Positions 15,189-26,903 of a DNA stretch of 64,000 nucleotides are shown here, in pieces. Both the position numbers and the translations under genes were made by a program. The notes under the pieces are model-generated. The model was given only the letters and a program-made list of their open reading frames with translations, was not told where the DNA came from and did no database searches. The stretch comes from Acidobacteriota bacterium (GTDB lineage Bacteria; Acidobacteriota; JAAYUB01), in assembly GCA_029565065.1 (NCBI GenBank), contig JAKQOW010000048.1, positions 1-64,000 of the forward strand, given 5' to 3'. How positions within the stretch are numbered: position 1 is the first letter of the stretch; every line of letters begins with the position of its first letter.

Positions 15189-16859
15189 CTATTGGCCGCC
15201 CGGCAGTGAGATCTGGTTGGCTACCGAGCGGCTCTCGCCCACGCAGGTGACCAGGATCGCGGCCCGGTCGGCGATCGGGCACTTGTTCTCGCAGATCCCG
15301 CAGCCGATGCAGAAGGCCGCGTCGATAACCGGCTTCTGGACGTCGATCCACCGGCCGTCCGGCGCCTGGACCCGGTCCCGGACCAGCTTGATCGCCTTCT
15401 GGCCCTGGATGGTGGGGCACACCTCCTCGCACACGATGCACGGTTTGGCCTGGGCCCACGGCAGGCATCGGTTCCGGTCCACGTACGCCAAGCCCAGGCG
15501 GATCGGCGCCCGGCCGTTCCGGCCGAGCCGGTCGTCCAGCGTGGTCGGCCGGATGGCCTCGGTGGGGCACACCTGTCCGCACAGTGTGCAGCGGTCGTCG
15601 CAATAGCCAATCTTGGGCACCACGATGGGTGTCCACAGGGCGCTCACGCCGCCCTCGAAGGCCGCCGGATGCAGCGCGTTCGTCGGACACACTTTCATGC
15701 ACGCGCCGCACCGCACGCACCGGCTCAGAAAGTCATCCTCGGCCCGGGCGCCCGGCGGGCGAATCAACTTGTCGCTCGCCTTGAAGACCTTCCGGTCGCG
15801 CTCCGCGTTCTCCGCCCCGATGGCCTGCAGGGGCGCCAGCACGAATCCGCCTACGGCCGCGCCCAGCACCGCCCGGCGACTCAGGTCGGCCAGCGGCCGG
15901 CGCTCCGCCGGCACCGGACGCGCGAGGCGGAACCGGAACTCCAGGGCGTTCTCGGGACACACGTCGATGCAGTTGGCGCACAGGTGGCACTCGGACGAGA
16001 TCCAGGGCTCCCCCGGGATCGGCTGATCACCGCCCTGGCACCCCTGGAGGCACCGGTTGCACCGGGTGCAGCGGTCCGCGTGCTTGTGAAGGGTCAGCGG
16101 GGCCCGCGCCGCGCACACCCCCAACCAGGCGCCCAGCGGGCAGAGGTAGCGGCACCAGAACCGCGTTTCCACGCGGTTGAGCGCCAGCACGACGCCGAAG
16201 GTGAGTCCGATGCAGAACGCGTGGAGGAAGAAACGGCTGTCGAATGGGACGACGACGCCCCGCAACCCGGCGATCAGGGTGTCGCCGGTCGTCGTCCATC
16301 CGATCCAGTCCATGAGGCGGACCACCCCGTCCAGGCCCAACCCCATCGACGGGTGCACCCAGACGGCCATGGACCGCGTCAGGAACGAAAACGGATCGAG
16401 CCAGCCCACCTGCTGCAGCCCCAACAGGCTCCCGGCAAGGAAGAACGCGAGGACCAGGTACTTCAGGTTGCGTTTCGCGTTCCAGCGCCAGCGCTCGCTC
16501 CGCACCGCCCGCCGCCGGGCGGTCTTGCCGGCGGAAAGCAGCTGCTGGAGAGTGCCGAACGGACAGACCCAGCCGCAGAATGCCCGGTTGAGCAGGATGG
16601 CCGACAGGATGGTGACCAGGGACCACAGCAGGACCGGCAGGAACTCCCGGGAAGCGATCCACGTCGTCACCGCGAGTAGCGGATCGAGATAAAAGAACAG
16701 GCCCACTGGCGTCTGGATGCGAAAGGCTTCCATCTCGCCCGCAGGTCCGAACGGCGGAAATTCCATCCGGAAGAACAGGTACAGGAACAGCACGAAGCAG
16801 ACGGTCTGGCTGAGCCGGCGAAAGTTCGCCAGCCGGAAGAGGCGTTTCGCGCGCTTCAT
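15189..16859 (-). CDS. NapH-NapG-like fused polyferredoxin membrane protein
   Basis: A 556-residue electron-transfer protein. The N-terminal half resembles NapH: membrane helices with CGWVCPFGT and CRYLCPLGA, then two [4Fe-4S] motifs CTRCNRC and CHLCANCIDVCP. In the middle, SRRAVLGAAVGGFVLAPLQA looks like an internal twin-arginine segment, as at the start of NapG. Four further Cys clusters follow (CVRCGACMKVCP, CTLCGQVCP, CIVCEEVCP, CIGCGICENKCP). It thus looks like a natural NapH-NapG fusion that could pass electrons from quinol to periplasmic carriers. It follows the DUF362 gene with no gap. Confidence 0.85.
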   Translation of the reverse strand: MKRAKRLFRLANFRRLSQTVCFVLFLYLFFRMEFPPFGPAGEMEAFRIQTPVGLFFYLDPLLAVTTWIASREFLPVLLWSLVTILSAILLNRAFCGWVCPFGTLQQLLSAGKTARRRAVRSERWRWNAKRNLKYLVLAFFLAGSLLGLQQVGWLDPFSFLTRSMAVWVHPSMGLGLDGVVRLMDWIGWTTTGDTLIAGLRGVVVPFDSRFFLHAFCIGLTFGVVLALNRVETRFWCRYLCPLGAWLGVCAARAPLTLHKHADRCTRCNRCLQGCQGGDQPIPGEPWISSECHLCANCIDVCPENALEFRFRLARPVPAERRPLADLSRRAVLGAAVGGFVLAPLQAIGAENAERDRKVFKASDKLIRPPGARAEDDFLSRCVRCGACMKVCPTNALHPAAFEGGVSALWTPIVVPKIGYCDDRCTLCGQVCPTEAIRPTTLDDRLGRNGRAPIRLGLAYVDRNRCLPWAQAKPCIVCEEVCPTIQGQKAIKLVRDRVQAPDGRWIDVQKPVIDAAFCIGCGICENKCPIADRAAILVTCVGESRSVANQISLPGGQ

Positions 16860-17810
16860 CTACAGCTCCACGGTCCGGGTCTTGAGGCCGGCCAGATCCA
16901 TGCGCCCGATGCCGCGCCGGCTGGCTTCGACGACGAAGCCCATCTGGGCGGGGTCGATGTCGAACAGGCTGCAGCCGAACGCGTCGACGGCGACCATGTC
17001 CACGCCGGCGACCAGGGTTCGGGAGAGGACGGCGTCGGCGAGCGAGCCCCCCTGCGGACCGTTGCGCACCAGAATGCGGTAGGCGTCGAGGATCGTCAGG
17101 GTGGGCCGCACGAAGCCGCCCAGGTCCGCCAGGGCGGTGTGGATGTTCTGGTGGAACGCCTCGCGCCGACCGCCGATCACGCCCATCAGGTTCTTGAACC
17201 CGAGGCTGAGCCGCGCGGTGCTGTGCTGCTTGGCGACGGGCACGTTGATCACCTTGTCCGCCTCCAGCACGTCGCGGTAGATGGGCCAATTTTTCAGCCA
17301 CTCGCCGCCGAGCGTCATCTCCACGAATTTGCGCTCATCGACAAACTCCAGTTCCACCCCCAGGTCCTGGACGGCCTTGGAGATGCCGCTGCGCGCGTAG
17401 CAATGGCGGGCTTCATAGAGGCTGTGGTCGAAGATCTTGACCGTCTTGGCTCCCGCGTTGAGGATCGCCACGGCCAGCGCCCGGACCACATCCGGGTTGG
17501 TGTTGGCTGCCTGCTCGGGCACGCGATTGAACCCGATGTTAGGCTTGAGCACCACGCGGTCACCCCGGGCGATGAATCGCTGCATGCCTCCCAGCGCCGC
17601 CAAGGCCTCGCGCACCAGCACGTCCGGTTCGCCGTTGCGGACCACCACCAGATCGAGCGCCGGCGCTCCGACGCGCTTGTCGGCGCTCAGTTCCCTGCCG
17701 CCGCCGCACCCCCCCAGGCCTGCGAGGGCGATGCCCGCCGCCGCCGGAACGAGCAAGTCTTCCAGAACCTCCCGGCGGGTCCAGGGCGTGGTGAACGGAC
17801 GTTTGGACAT
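16860..17810 (-). CDS. DUF362-family protein with twin-arginine lipoprotein-like signal
   Basis: A 316-residue DUF362 protein. The N-terminus reads WTRREVLEDLLVPAAAGIALA and then LGGCGGG, that is a twin-arginine motif, a hydrophobic stretch and a lipobox cysteine. The DUF362 core includes DRVVLKPNIGFN, INVPVAKQHSTARLSLGFKN and GVDMVAVDAFG. DUF362 proteins often accompany or carry ferredoxin domains; this one has none of its own and abuts the polyferredoxin gene, which could supply the clusters. The reaction is unknown. Co-transcription is very likely, as the stop and next start are adjacent. Confidence 0.85.
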   Translation of the reverse strand: MSKRPFTTPWTRREVLEDLLVPAAAGIALAGLGGCGGGRELSADKRVGAPALDLVVVRNGEPDVLVREALAALGGMQRFIARGDRVVLKPNIGFNRVPEQAANTNPDVVRALAVAILNAGAKTVKIFDHSLYEARHCYARSGISKAVQDLGVELEFVDERKFVEMTLGGEWLKNWPIYRDVLEADKVINVPVAKQHSTARLSLGFKNLMGVIGGRREAFHQNIHTALADLGGFVRPTLTILDAYRILVRNGPQGGSLADAVLSRTLVAGVDMVAVDAFGCSLFDIDPAQMGFVVEASRRGIGRMDLAGLKTRTVEL

Positions 17811-17823
17811 GGCGACCTCCTGG

Positions 17824-18930
17824 TTATGGTTCCGATGATGGGGCTGCGGGACCGGAACTCGGATTGTGATCCTGAGACCCGGTCACGCCGTCGAGATGCA
17901 GCCGCACGACGTTTTCGACGGCCAGGCCGTCGGGCCGCCGACGGATCCGCCGGAATCCGATGATCGCTCCGTGCACCAGCGCTCCGGCAACCAGCGCCAG
18001 CAGGAGCATCAGGCCGACGAAACGCAGCGCGGCCAGAACCAGATCGGCATAGCTGTAGTTGTCCCGGCGGAAGAACCGGGTGAGATCGATCTCCCCCGAG
18101 GTTTCAGGATGGCGCGCGGCATCGTCCAGCCGGGCGAAAGCCGCCGCGACGGAATCGGGATCCGCCGGGCCCAGGTAAAACGCAAGGCGCCCGCCCACGC
18201 GTTTCAACCGGGGCATGGCGTCCGCCGACTCGAAGCGCGCCAGCAACTGCGCCGCGTCACCCGCCGCGGCCGGCGACAGCCAGCCGGACCAGTAGACCCC
18301 GGCCGCGCTGCGGTACCGGGCGGCCGCCAGGCGATTGCCCCGGTCCAATCCCACATCCGCCTCCGCCCCCGCCAAATCCTCCGCCAGCAATGTCAATTGG
18401 CTGTCCCGAATCAGGTAGCGGCGTGAGGGCCTGTCCAATGCGTCGGCCGGCAGCTTCAGGTACAGGTCGGGTACCGGTTCCAGGCTCCGAAACTGCTCCG
18501 CCAGCCACTCATTGTATTCGGACAGGTGCGCCCGAGCCACCTGCTCGAAGACGGTGCGCACCACCGCGCGTCCCCGCCAGACCACCAGCTCCTGTTCCTG
18601 GAGGTAGCAGCCGACGAGGTCGGACATCGGCTTGGCTCCCGGACGCTGCATGAAGGTGAACAGGCTGAACGCCGCATCCGGTTGCTCGAACCGGAAGACG
18701 TCGATCCGGATGACCTGTCCGTCGAAGGAACGCCGGTAACTGCTCGGTCGGCAGTCCGGCAGCGACGCCAGCGCGCGCGTCTCTTCGGGTCTGAGTGGCG
18801 GCGACACCGCTGCCTCGGGCGCCGGAGGCGGCGCCCCCAGCTCGATCACCTGCCCGGGAATGCTTCCGGCGGCCAGCAGCAACCCGAAGACGGCCCAGGT
18901 GGTCACGCGGCGGCGGCGGTCAGTGCACAT
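17824..18930 (-). CDS. DUF6599-like exported membrane protein
   Basis: A 368-residue protein starting with a signal peptide (residues about 9-26) and carrying one further membrane helix near residues 310-330 (LRFVGLMLLLALVAGALVHGA). Between them is an extracytoplasmic region with FDGQVIRIDVFRFEQPDAAFSLF and KRVGGRLAFYLGPADP, a pattern seen in DUF6599 proteins of Acidobacteriota. It overlaps the end of the amidase gene by 11 nt and precedes the DUF362 gene by 13 nt. The function is unknown; the company suggests an envelope redox complex. Confidence 0.65.
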   Translation of the reverse strand: MCTDRRRRVTTWAVFGLLLAAGSIPGQVIELGAPPPAPEAAVSPPLRPEETRALASLPDCRPSSYRRSFDGQVIRIDVFRFEQPDAAFSLFTFMQRPGAKPMSDLVGCYLQEQELVVWRGRAVVRTVFEQVARAHLSEYNEWLAEQFRSLEPVPDLYLKLPADALDRPSRRYLIRDSQLTLLAEDLAGAEADVGLDRGNRLAAARYRSAAGVYWSGWLSPAAAGDAAQLLARFESADAMPRLKRVGGRLAFYLGPADPDSVAAAFARLDDAARHPETSGEIDLTRFFRRDNYSYADLVLAALRFVGLMLLLALVAGALVHGAIIGFRRIRRRPDGLAVENVVRLHLDGVTGSQDHNPSSGPAAPSSEP

Positions 18931-21031
18931 GGTCGGATCCGGCGGCTGCCGGTGCCCGGGCCAGTGTGCCCAGGCTGGCCAGATAGTCTTCGATGCCCAG
19001 GGAGATGGATTGGGCCACGCGGTTCTGACTGTCCAACTGCGAGATGATCTGCGCCTCCCGCTTGTTGGAGATGAAGCCGATCTCCAGAAGAATGGCGGGG
19101 ATGTCGGTTCCGATCAGCACCACAAACGGCGCCTTTTTGACGCCGCGGTCCCGCACGGACGGTTCCAGCTTGCGCACGGCGCCGATCATCTTGCGATGGA
19201 CCTTGGTGGCGAAATCCCGTGACTCGTTAACCTTCTCGTACATGGTGATCTTCTTGATCACATCCTCGAGCTGGCTCAGGTTCTGCTGCGCGCTGGCGTT
19301 CTCTACCGCGGCCAGCAGCTGGGTGCGTGAATCGCGGGTGAGGCCCAGGTAAAAAGTCTCGATGCCGGCCGCCTTGCTGTCTTTGCTGGCGTTGGCGTGC
19401 AGCGAGATGAACAGGTCGGCGTTCTCCACGCCGGCCATGGCGGTCCGCTGCTCCAGCGGCACGTAGACGTCCGCCTCGCGTGTGAGCAATACCTCGATGT
19501 TCAGACGGCTCTCCAACTCGGCTTTCATCGTCTTGGCGATGGCCAGCGTGACGTCCTTTTCCCGGATGCCGCCGTAGCCGATGGATCCGGTGTCCTTGCC
19601 GCCGTGACCGGGATCGATGACGATCTTCCCCACCTTCATGCCCAGGATGCGGGTCAGCGAGCGCCGGCCGTCCAGATTCGGCTTGGGCGGCGGTAGGGGT
19701 CCGGCCGAACCTGGCTCGCCGGCTGCCGGTTGAGGCTGGGCGCCGCTGCCGGCGGGTTTCGGATGCTCCGCCGCCGGCTTGTTGGCGGCGGTGCCCGCCG
19801 GCGCCGGGGGCTGGGCAGCCGGTTTTGCCGCGGGCGCGGCCGGTTTCGCCGGGGTTTTGGGATCGGGCGAAGTCGCGGCCGTTGGACCGGCCGGTGCGGG
19901 GGTTGCGGACGGCTTGCCGGCAGCCGGCGTCGCCGCGGATTTGTCGGTCGACTTTTCCTTCGGTTTGTCGTTCGACTCCGCCTTGTCCTGACTTTCCTTG
20001 TACAGTCTGGCCAGGCGGCGTTTGCGCTCGTCGAGGCTCTGGCCCTTGCCCAGATCGCGGATGTCCACCACCACCCGGAACGGGTCGTAGAGGGTGAACA
20101 CCGTCAGCGAGCCCTTTTGTTTGAAATCGAGAACCACCCGGGCCACATCGAGCTGGTATTGCCCCACGCGGATGCGATCCAGGTAGGAGTCACCCACGGC
20201 GAAATTCTTGCCCTTGACCGCGGCAGAAAGGATCGTCCGGTTGAAATCCAGGTAGATCCGGTAGGGGTGATCCACTTCGTTATGGGTGAAAGGGACTTCC
20301 CGGTCCAGGTCGATGACCACGCGGGTGTAATCGAGGGTCGACCAGAAGCGGATCTCGGTGATCTGAGAAACGATGGCGCCCGGCGGCGCTGCCGGAGCGG
20401 CCGCGGCCACTGGCACCGGCCGGGCATCGGCAGGCGCGGCCGAGGGGCTCGACGCGGCCGCCGGTGTACCGGTCCCGGCGGCATCCAGAGCCTTCAACTT
20501 GTCCTTTACCACGCGCGCATAACTGGAGCGGGGAAATTTTTTCAGGTACTCCGTCAGAATCTCGCGGGCCTTGTCCGAATCGTGCAAGTCGTCGGCGTAG
20601 ATCTCGCCTTTGAGCCGGAGCGCGTCGTCGCGCAGCGGCGAGGCGGGATACTCCCGCATCAACCAATCGGCCAGCGACAGCGCCCGGTCCGCATGCGCGC
20701 GGGTCCCGGACAACCGGAAGCAGTCCCGGCACAGCCGTGCCGCGGCGTACAGGGCGTCGTCGCAGCCGGCGTAGGTCGGATCCAGCCGCGGCACGGCGTC
20801 GTACAGCTTGACGGCTTGCAGGTAGTCCTCGACGCGCGGCGGCGGAGTGTCGCGCCCCGCCAGCCGGGCCTCCAGCTCCTGCGCCTGCTGGAGCGACTGG
20901 CGCGCCGCCGCGCGGTTGCGCGCCGCGTACGCCATGCCGGCAACGGCGACCAGAACCAGTGAGAGGGAGATCAAACGGGTCGCAGCGCCCCGGCGGACTG
21001 GAGGGGTGAGGTGTCTGCGCATCGGGGCCAT
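18920..21031 (-). CDS. amiC: N-acetylmuramoyl-L-alanine amidase with AMIN domain
   Basis: A 703-residue exported amidase that cleaves the stem peptide from peptidoglycan. An N-terminal signal anchor (about 20-36) is followed by TPR-like helices to about 190, an AMIN domain (about 220-340, with FWSTLDYTRVVIDLDRE), a Pro/Ala/Lys-rich linker of about 120 residues and a C-terminal Amidase_3 domain. Its zinc ligands are visible in DPGHGG, REKD, SLHAN and LLEIGFISN. It is longer than typical AmiC because of the helical N-terminus and linker. It sits between ylxP-like and DUF6599-like genes, so it may be at the 3' part of the rimP-nusA-infB operon. Confidence 0.9.
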   Translation of the reverse strand: MAPMRRHLTPPVRRGAATRLISLSLVLVAVAGMAYAARNRAAARQSLQQAQELEARLAGRDTPPPRVEDYLQAVKLYDAVPRLDPTYAGCDDALYAAARLCRDCFRLSGTRAHADRALSLADWLMREYPASPLRDDALRLKGEIYADDLHDSDKAREILTEYLKKFPRSSYARVVKDKLKALDAAGTGTPAAASSPSAAPADARPVPVAAAAPAAPPGAIVSQITEIRFWSTLDYTRVVIDLDREVPFTHNEVDHPYRIYLDFNRTILSAAVKGKNFAVGDSYLDRIRVGQYQLDVARVVLDFKQKGSLTVFTLYDPFRVVVDIRDLGKGQSLDERKRRLARLYKESQDKAESNDKPKEKSTDKSAATPAAGKPSATPAPAGPTAATSPDPKTPAKPAAPAAKPAAQPPAPAGTAANKPAAEHPKPAGSGAQPQPAAGEPGSAGPLPPPKPNLDGRRSLTRILGMKVGKIVIDPGHGGKDTGSIGYGGIREKDVTLAIAKTMKAELESRLNIEVLLTREADVYVPLEQRTAMAGVENADLFISLHANASKDSKAAGIETFYLGLTRDSRTQLLAAVENASAQQNLSQLEDVIKKITMYEKVNESRDFATKVHRKMIGAVRKLEPSVRDRGVKKAPFVVLIGTDIPAILLEIGFISNKREAQIISQLDSQNRVAQSISLGIEDYLASLGTLARAPAAAGSDHVH

Positions 21032-21044
21032 GATAGATGAAACG

Positions 21045-21340
21045 CTACAAATATTCTACCGCAAAGTGGGAAGGCTCCACGGTTCCGTTCTCTTCGATCT
21101 CCTGGCGAATGCGCGCCACCGCCTGCTGCAGCGGCGGCAGTTCGCCGGAGACCATCACCACCGCCACCACGGCGCGCTGCCACAGATCCTGGTAACCCAC
21201 CTCGGCCACCGACACGTTGAACTTGGCCGTCAGCCGATCCTTGAGACGCCGGAGGATCATCCGCTTCTCCTTGAGCGAATGGACCTCCGGGAAAAAGAAC
21301 TCCATGTGGATCAGGCACAGGTGCGATCGGAACGGTTCGG

Positions 21341-21344
<4 letters not shown>
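21045..21344 (-). CDS. ylxP: DUF503 protein, YlxP-like
   Basis: A 99-residue protein of the DUF503 family with the hallmark LKEKRMILRRLKDRLTAKFN in its first half and a VSVAEVGYQDLWQRAVVAVV strand next. YlxP homologues commonly sit between infB and rbfA in translation operons, and here it overlaps the infB stop by 4 nt. The role is unknown, perhaps RNA binding during ribosome maturation. No rbfA follows; the next gene is the amidase. Confidence 0.85.
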
Positions 21345-23974
<2,630 letters not shown>

Positions 23975-24028
23975 AGTGTCCTCGTTTTAAGACGGGCCGC
24001 GCGCCGGCACACGACGGGCGACCGTCGC

Positions 24029-25240
24029 CTATTCCTTGTCCGTTTCACCCTCGTCCGCGACATCACCTGCTTCGGCCGGCGCATCGTCGGCGGGGGGCGC
24101 AGCTTCCGCGACCGCTTCGGCCGGCTCAACCGGTGCAGCGGGCTCGGCCGGTTCGGCCGGGGCCAGCGTGGCGGTGTTGAGCATCATCTCGTTCTCGATT
24201 TCCTTGCGCTTTTCCTCTTCGCTCTTGATGTCGATGTGCCAGCCGATCAGCTTGGCCGCCAGGCGCACGTTCTGTCCCTTCTTGCCGATCGCCAGCGAGA
24301 GGTTGTCGTTGTCGACGATGACCTCCATGATCCGGCGGGACGGTTCCTTGATGAGCACGCGGACGATCTCGGCCGGGCTCAGCGCGTTGACCGCAAAATC
24401 AACCGAGTCTTCCGCCCACTCGATGATGTCGATTTTCTCGCCGCGGAGCTCCTTGATGATGGTCATGATCCGGGAGCCTTTCATGCCCACGCAGGCGCCG
24501 ACGGGATCGACGTCGGGCTCGCGGCTCGACACGGCGATTTTCGTGCGCTCCCCGGGCTCCCGGACCAGCGCCTTGATCTGGACGGTGCCCTCGTAAATTT
24601 CGGGCACCTCCAGCTCGAAGAGACGGCGGACCAGGTCGGGATGGGCGCGCGACACCGTGATCTGGGGCTCCTTCGGGGACTTGCTCACGTCCAGCACCAG
24701 GAGCCGCATGCGCTCGCCGCGGCTGTAGTTTTCGCCGGGGATCTGTTCGCGGGGCGGCAGATGGGCCTCGGCGTCGCCCACTTCGAAGACCACATGTTTG
24801 TCCTCGTAACGTTTCACCGAGCCGGTGAGCAGATTGCCCTTCTTGTCGATGAAGTTGTCGTAGACATGCTCCCGCTCGGCGTCGCGGACGCGCTGGATGA
24901 TCACCTGCTTGGCGATCTGGGCGGCGATCCGGCCCAGACAGTCGGTGGGCTTGGGGATTTCCACGATGTCCCCTTCCTCGAGGCTTTCGTCTTCCTGCTT
25001 GGCCTCTTCGATGGACATCTCCAGAGACGGATTACCCACTTCCTGAACCACGGTCTTGACCGCGAAGATCTCGATGATCCCCGTATCCTTGTTCAGGCGG
25101 GCCTGAATCTCTTCCTTGGTCTTGAAGAACTTTTTGGCCGCTGTGACCATCGCGTCCTCGATGGCGTGCACGATGATGTCCGGGTCCAGGTTTTTTTCCC
25201 GGCTCACCTGCTCGATGGTCTGAATCAGCAAGTTGGCCAT
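24029..25240 (-). CDS. nusA: Transcription termination/antitermination factor NusA
   Basis: A 403-residue NusA. The N-terminal RNA polymerase-binding domain is followed by an S1 domain (GSVKRYEDKHVVFEVGDAEA) and two KH domains (GACVGMKGSRIMTIIKEL and LAIGKKGQNVRLAAKL). The C-terminus is an Ala/Pro/Glu-rich tail with no acidic repeats, as in many non-proteobacterial NusA proteins. I start at ATG 25240, with GAGGTG upstream, rather than the GTG two codons earlier. It lies 18 nt after rimP. Confidence 0.97.
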   Translation of the reverse strand: MANLLIQTIEQVSREKNLDPDIIVHAIEDAMVTAAKKFFKTKEEIQARLNKDTGIIEIFAVKTVVQEVGNPSLEMSIEEAKQEDESLEEGDIVEIPKPTDCLGRIAAQIAKQVIIQRVRDAEREHVYDNFIDKKGNLLTGSVKRYEDKHVVFEVGDAEAHLPPREQIPGENYSRGERMRLLVLDVSKSPKEPQITVSRAHPDLVRRLFELEVPEIYEGTVQIKALVREPGERTKIAVSSREPDVDPVGACVGMKGSRIMTIIKELRGEKIDIIEWAEDSVDFAVNALSPAEIVRVLIKEPSRRIMEVIVDNDNLSLAIGKKGQNVRLAAKLIGWHIDIKSEEEKRKEIENEMMLNTATLAPAEPAEPAAPVEPAEAVAEAAPPADDAPAEAGDVADEGETDKE

Positions 25241-25258
25241 AGCCACCTCACACTAGAG

Positions 25259-25714
25259 TTAGAATTTGAACCGCAGACGACAGCTCTCGACGGCCGGGTA
25301 CTCGAACCGCACGATGCCGTCCTCCTCGGAGCGGATGACGAATCCGCTGTCGTCCGCCTGTTCCAGAACACCGAGCCATTTCTTTCGCCCCTCGGCCGAG
25401 GCCTGGGTGGTCTTGACCTCGACCTCGCGGCCGATCTGGCCGCAGTAGTGCTCGGGCACGTAGAGGCGCCGCTCGAGACCGGGGGACGACACCTCGAGGT
25501 TGTAGGTGGTCGGGATCGGGTCCTCGACGTCGAGCAGGGCGCTGAGCTCCCGGCTGACCCGCTCGCAGTCAGCAACGGTCACGCCGCCCGGCTTGTCGAT
25601 AAACACCCGGACGATCGCCTTGCGGCCGCGGGCGGCGCAATCGAGGTGATACAACTGCACCTGGCAGATGTCGGCCGCGGTGCGGGCCAGTCGATTCAGC
25701 AGTTCTTGGTTCAT
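25259..25714 (-). CDS. rimP: Ribosome maturation factor RimP
   Basis: A 151-residue protein with the RimP N-terminal alpha/beta domain (VRVFIDKPGGVTVADCERVSRELS then the strongly conserved NLEVSSPGLERRL) and a C-terminal SH3-like domain (LGVLEQADDSGFVIRSEEDG). It assists 30S maturation. First gene of the rimP-nusA-infB operon. Its upstream region has an unusual promoter and terminator arrangement at 25734-25796. Confidence 0.96.
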   Translation of the reverse strand: MNQELLNRLARTAADICQVQLYHLDCAARGRKAIVRVFIDKPGGVTVADCERVSRELSALLDVEDPIPTTYNLEVSSPGLERRLYVPEHYCGQIGREVEVKTTQASAEGRKKWLGVLEQADDSGFVIRSEEDGIVRFEYPAVESCRLRFKF

Positions 25715-25733
25715 GGCGGACTCTCGTGTTCAC

Positions 25734-25757
25734 AAAAAAAGTGGGCCCGGGCCCACT
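25734..25757 (-). terminator. Terminator-like hairpin in the rimP leader
   Basis: A near-perfect palindrome AGTGGGCCCGGGCCCACT (25740-25757) is followed on the minus strand by seven T (25734-25740). It is a textbook intrinsic terminator, 19 nt from the rimP start. It could end the upstream mutarotase-fold gene or attenuate rimP transcription. Confidence 0.85.
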
Positions 25758-25767
25758 CGAAGGGGTC

Positions 25768-25796
25768 ATTCTATGCAAAATGCCGCGAATGATCAA
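25768..25796 (-). promoter_or_regulatory. Predicted promoter of rimP-nusA-infB
   Basis: On the minus strand, TTGATC (25791-25796), a 17-nt spacer and TAGAAT (25768-25773). The start would be near 25761, so the terminator hairpin begins about 4 nt into the transcript. Confidence 0.5.
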
Positions 25797-25834
25797 GAAG
25801 TATTTGCGGATCGGATGGGATTGCCGGCCGATTT

Positions 25835-26875
25835 TCACTCTGCCGGGACGGTCGCTCGCTCCAGCCCGGGCCACCAGGGTGCCCGGCCGTGCAGCGTCCG
25901 CAGCTGCCGGGGCGACAGCAGGTGGAAGTCGTAGCTCACCGACAGATTGGACGGCTGGCCGGCCCCGCCCGCCGGGCCGTGGGCCTCGATCTCCCCATAG
26001 GTGAGCGGCGGCACAGCCCGGTGATTGTAAAACTGGACCGCATCGCCGGACGGCGACGGACGTCCCCCCGGCACGTCGGCGTAGCGCCCGTCCCGCTTGA
26101 TCGCCGTGCGCTGGACGATGCGCAGCCAGCGGCCGGAGCCGGCCAGCGGGTGGAAGTAGTCGACCCGGCTGCGGGCCGGCAGAGCGTCGGCGCGCAGCCC
26201 GACCTTGAATTGCCGGTCGCCCGTCAGCCGGAAGGTCGCCCAACCGTCGCCGCGGGCGTGCCAGGCGTCGGGCAGCGGCTCGAAAAAGTCATCCCGAAAC
26301 ACCGGCACGGTACCCGTACGCCGGCGGAGCGCCACCACCGTCAGGCCGGGCACCGGCACCTGCAGAATCGCCCATGCGCCGTAAGGCCGGGCGGGCGTTT
26401 CGGCCTGGGGCACGGCAACCCGCTGGGCGACTTGCAGGCGGAAGCCGTCGCCGGCAGCCGCCACCCGGATCCGCCGGGTCAGCGCGAACGTGCTCGCGCG
26501 TCCTTGGGGCGACAACCGGAATCGCGACTCCAGCCGGACTGAGGCGGAGCCGGTACGGTCGGAAACCGTGAAACCGCTCGGATCCAACTCCGGCGGACAC
26601 GACCATTCCATCGAACGGTAGAACAGGCTGTGCGGAGCGTGCTCCGGCGCGACCCACGTGCGCTGGCCGCCGGCGTTCCAGCCGGGCGCGCGGTAATTGA
26701 CCGGCACCCGCGGGTCCCGCCAAAGGCATTCGACGCCGTCGAGGACAACCGACAGGACGCGCCCGCCCAGCTCGGGCACCACAACGGCGCTCCCGCGATC
26801 CGTTGTCAGCCGGACCGGCGACAGCCCCTGACGGGTCAGCGCGTCCGTCAACTGTTCGGGTGAATGCGGGCACAT
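25835..26875 (-). CDS. Mutarotase-fold protein, DUF4380-like
   Basis: A 346-residue protein starting at ATG 26875 after trimming an unsupported 41-residue extension. The N-terminal LGGRVLSVVLDGVECLWRDP and the following WNAGGQRTWVAPE resemble the galactose-mutarotase-like DUF4380 family, where GG-R-hLs and GGD-WPAP motifs recur. The rest is a beta-rich fold. The family is inferred from these motifs only. It follows the fused formiminotransferase gene by 28 nt. A sugar-binding or isomerase role is possible, but no substrate can be assigned. Confidence 0.55.
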   Translation of the reverse strand: MCPHSPEQLTDALTRQGLSPVRLTTDRGSAVVVPELGGRVLSVVLDGVECLWRDPRVPVNYRAPGWNAGGQRTWVAPEHAPHSLFYRSMEWSCPPELDPSGFTVSDRTGSASVRLESRFRLSPQGRASTFALTRRIRVAAAGDGFRLQVAQRVAVPQAETPARPYGAWAILQVPVPGLTVVALRRRTGTVPVFRDDFFEPLPDAWHARGDGWATFRLTGDRQFKVGLRADALPARSRVDYFHPLAGSGRWLRIVQRTAIKRDGRYADVPGGRPSPSGDAVQFYNHRAVPPLTYGEIEAHGPAGGAGQPSNLSVSYDFHLLSPRQLRTLHGRAPWWPGLERATVPAE

Positions 26876-26903
26876 GACGGGCTCGGGCGGGTGGCTGCGG
26901 CGC

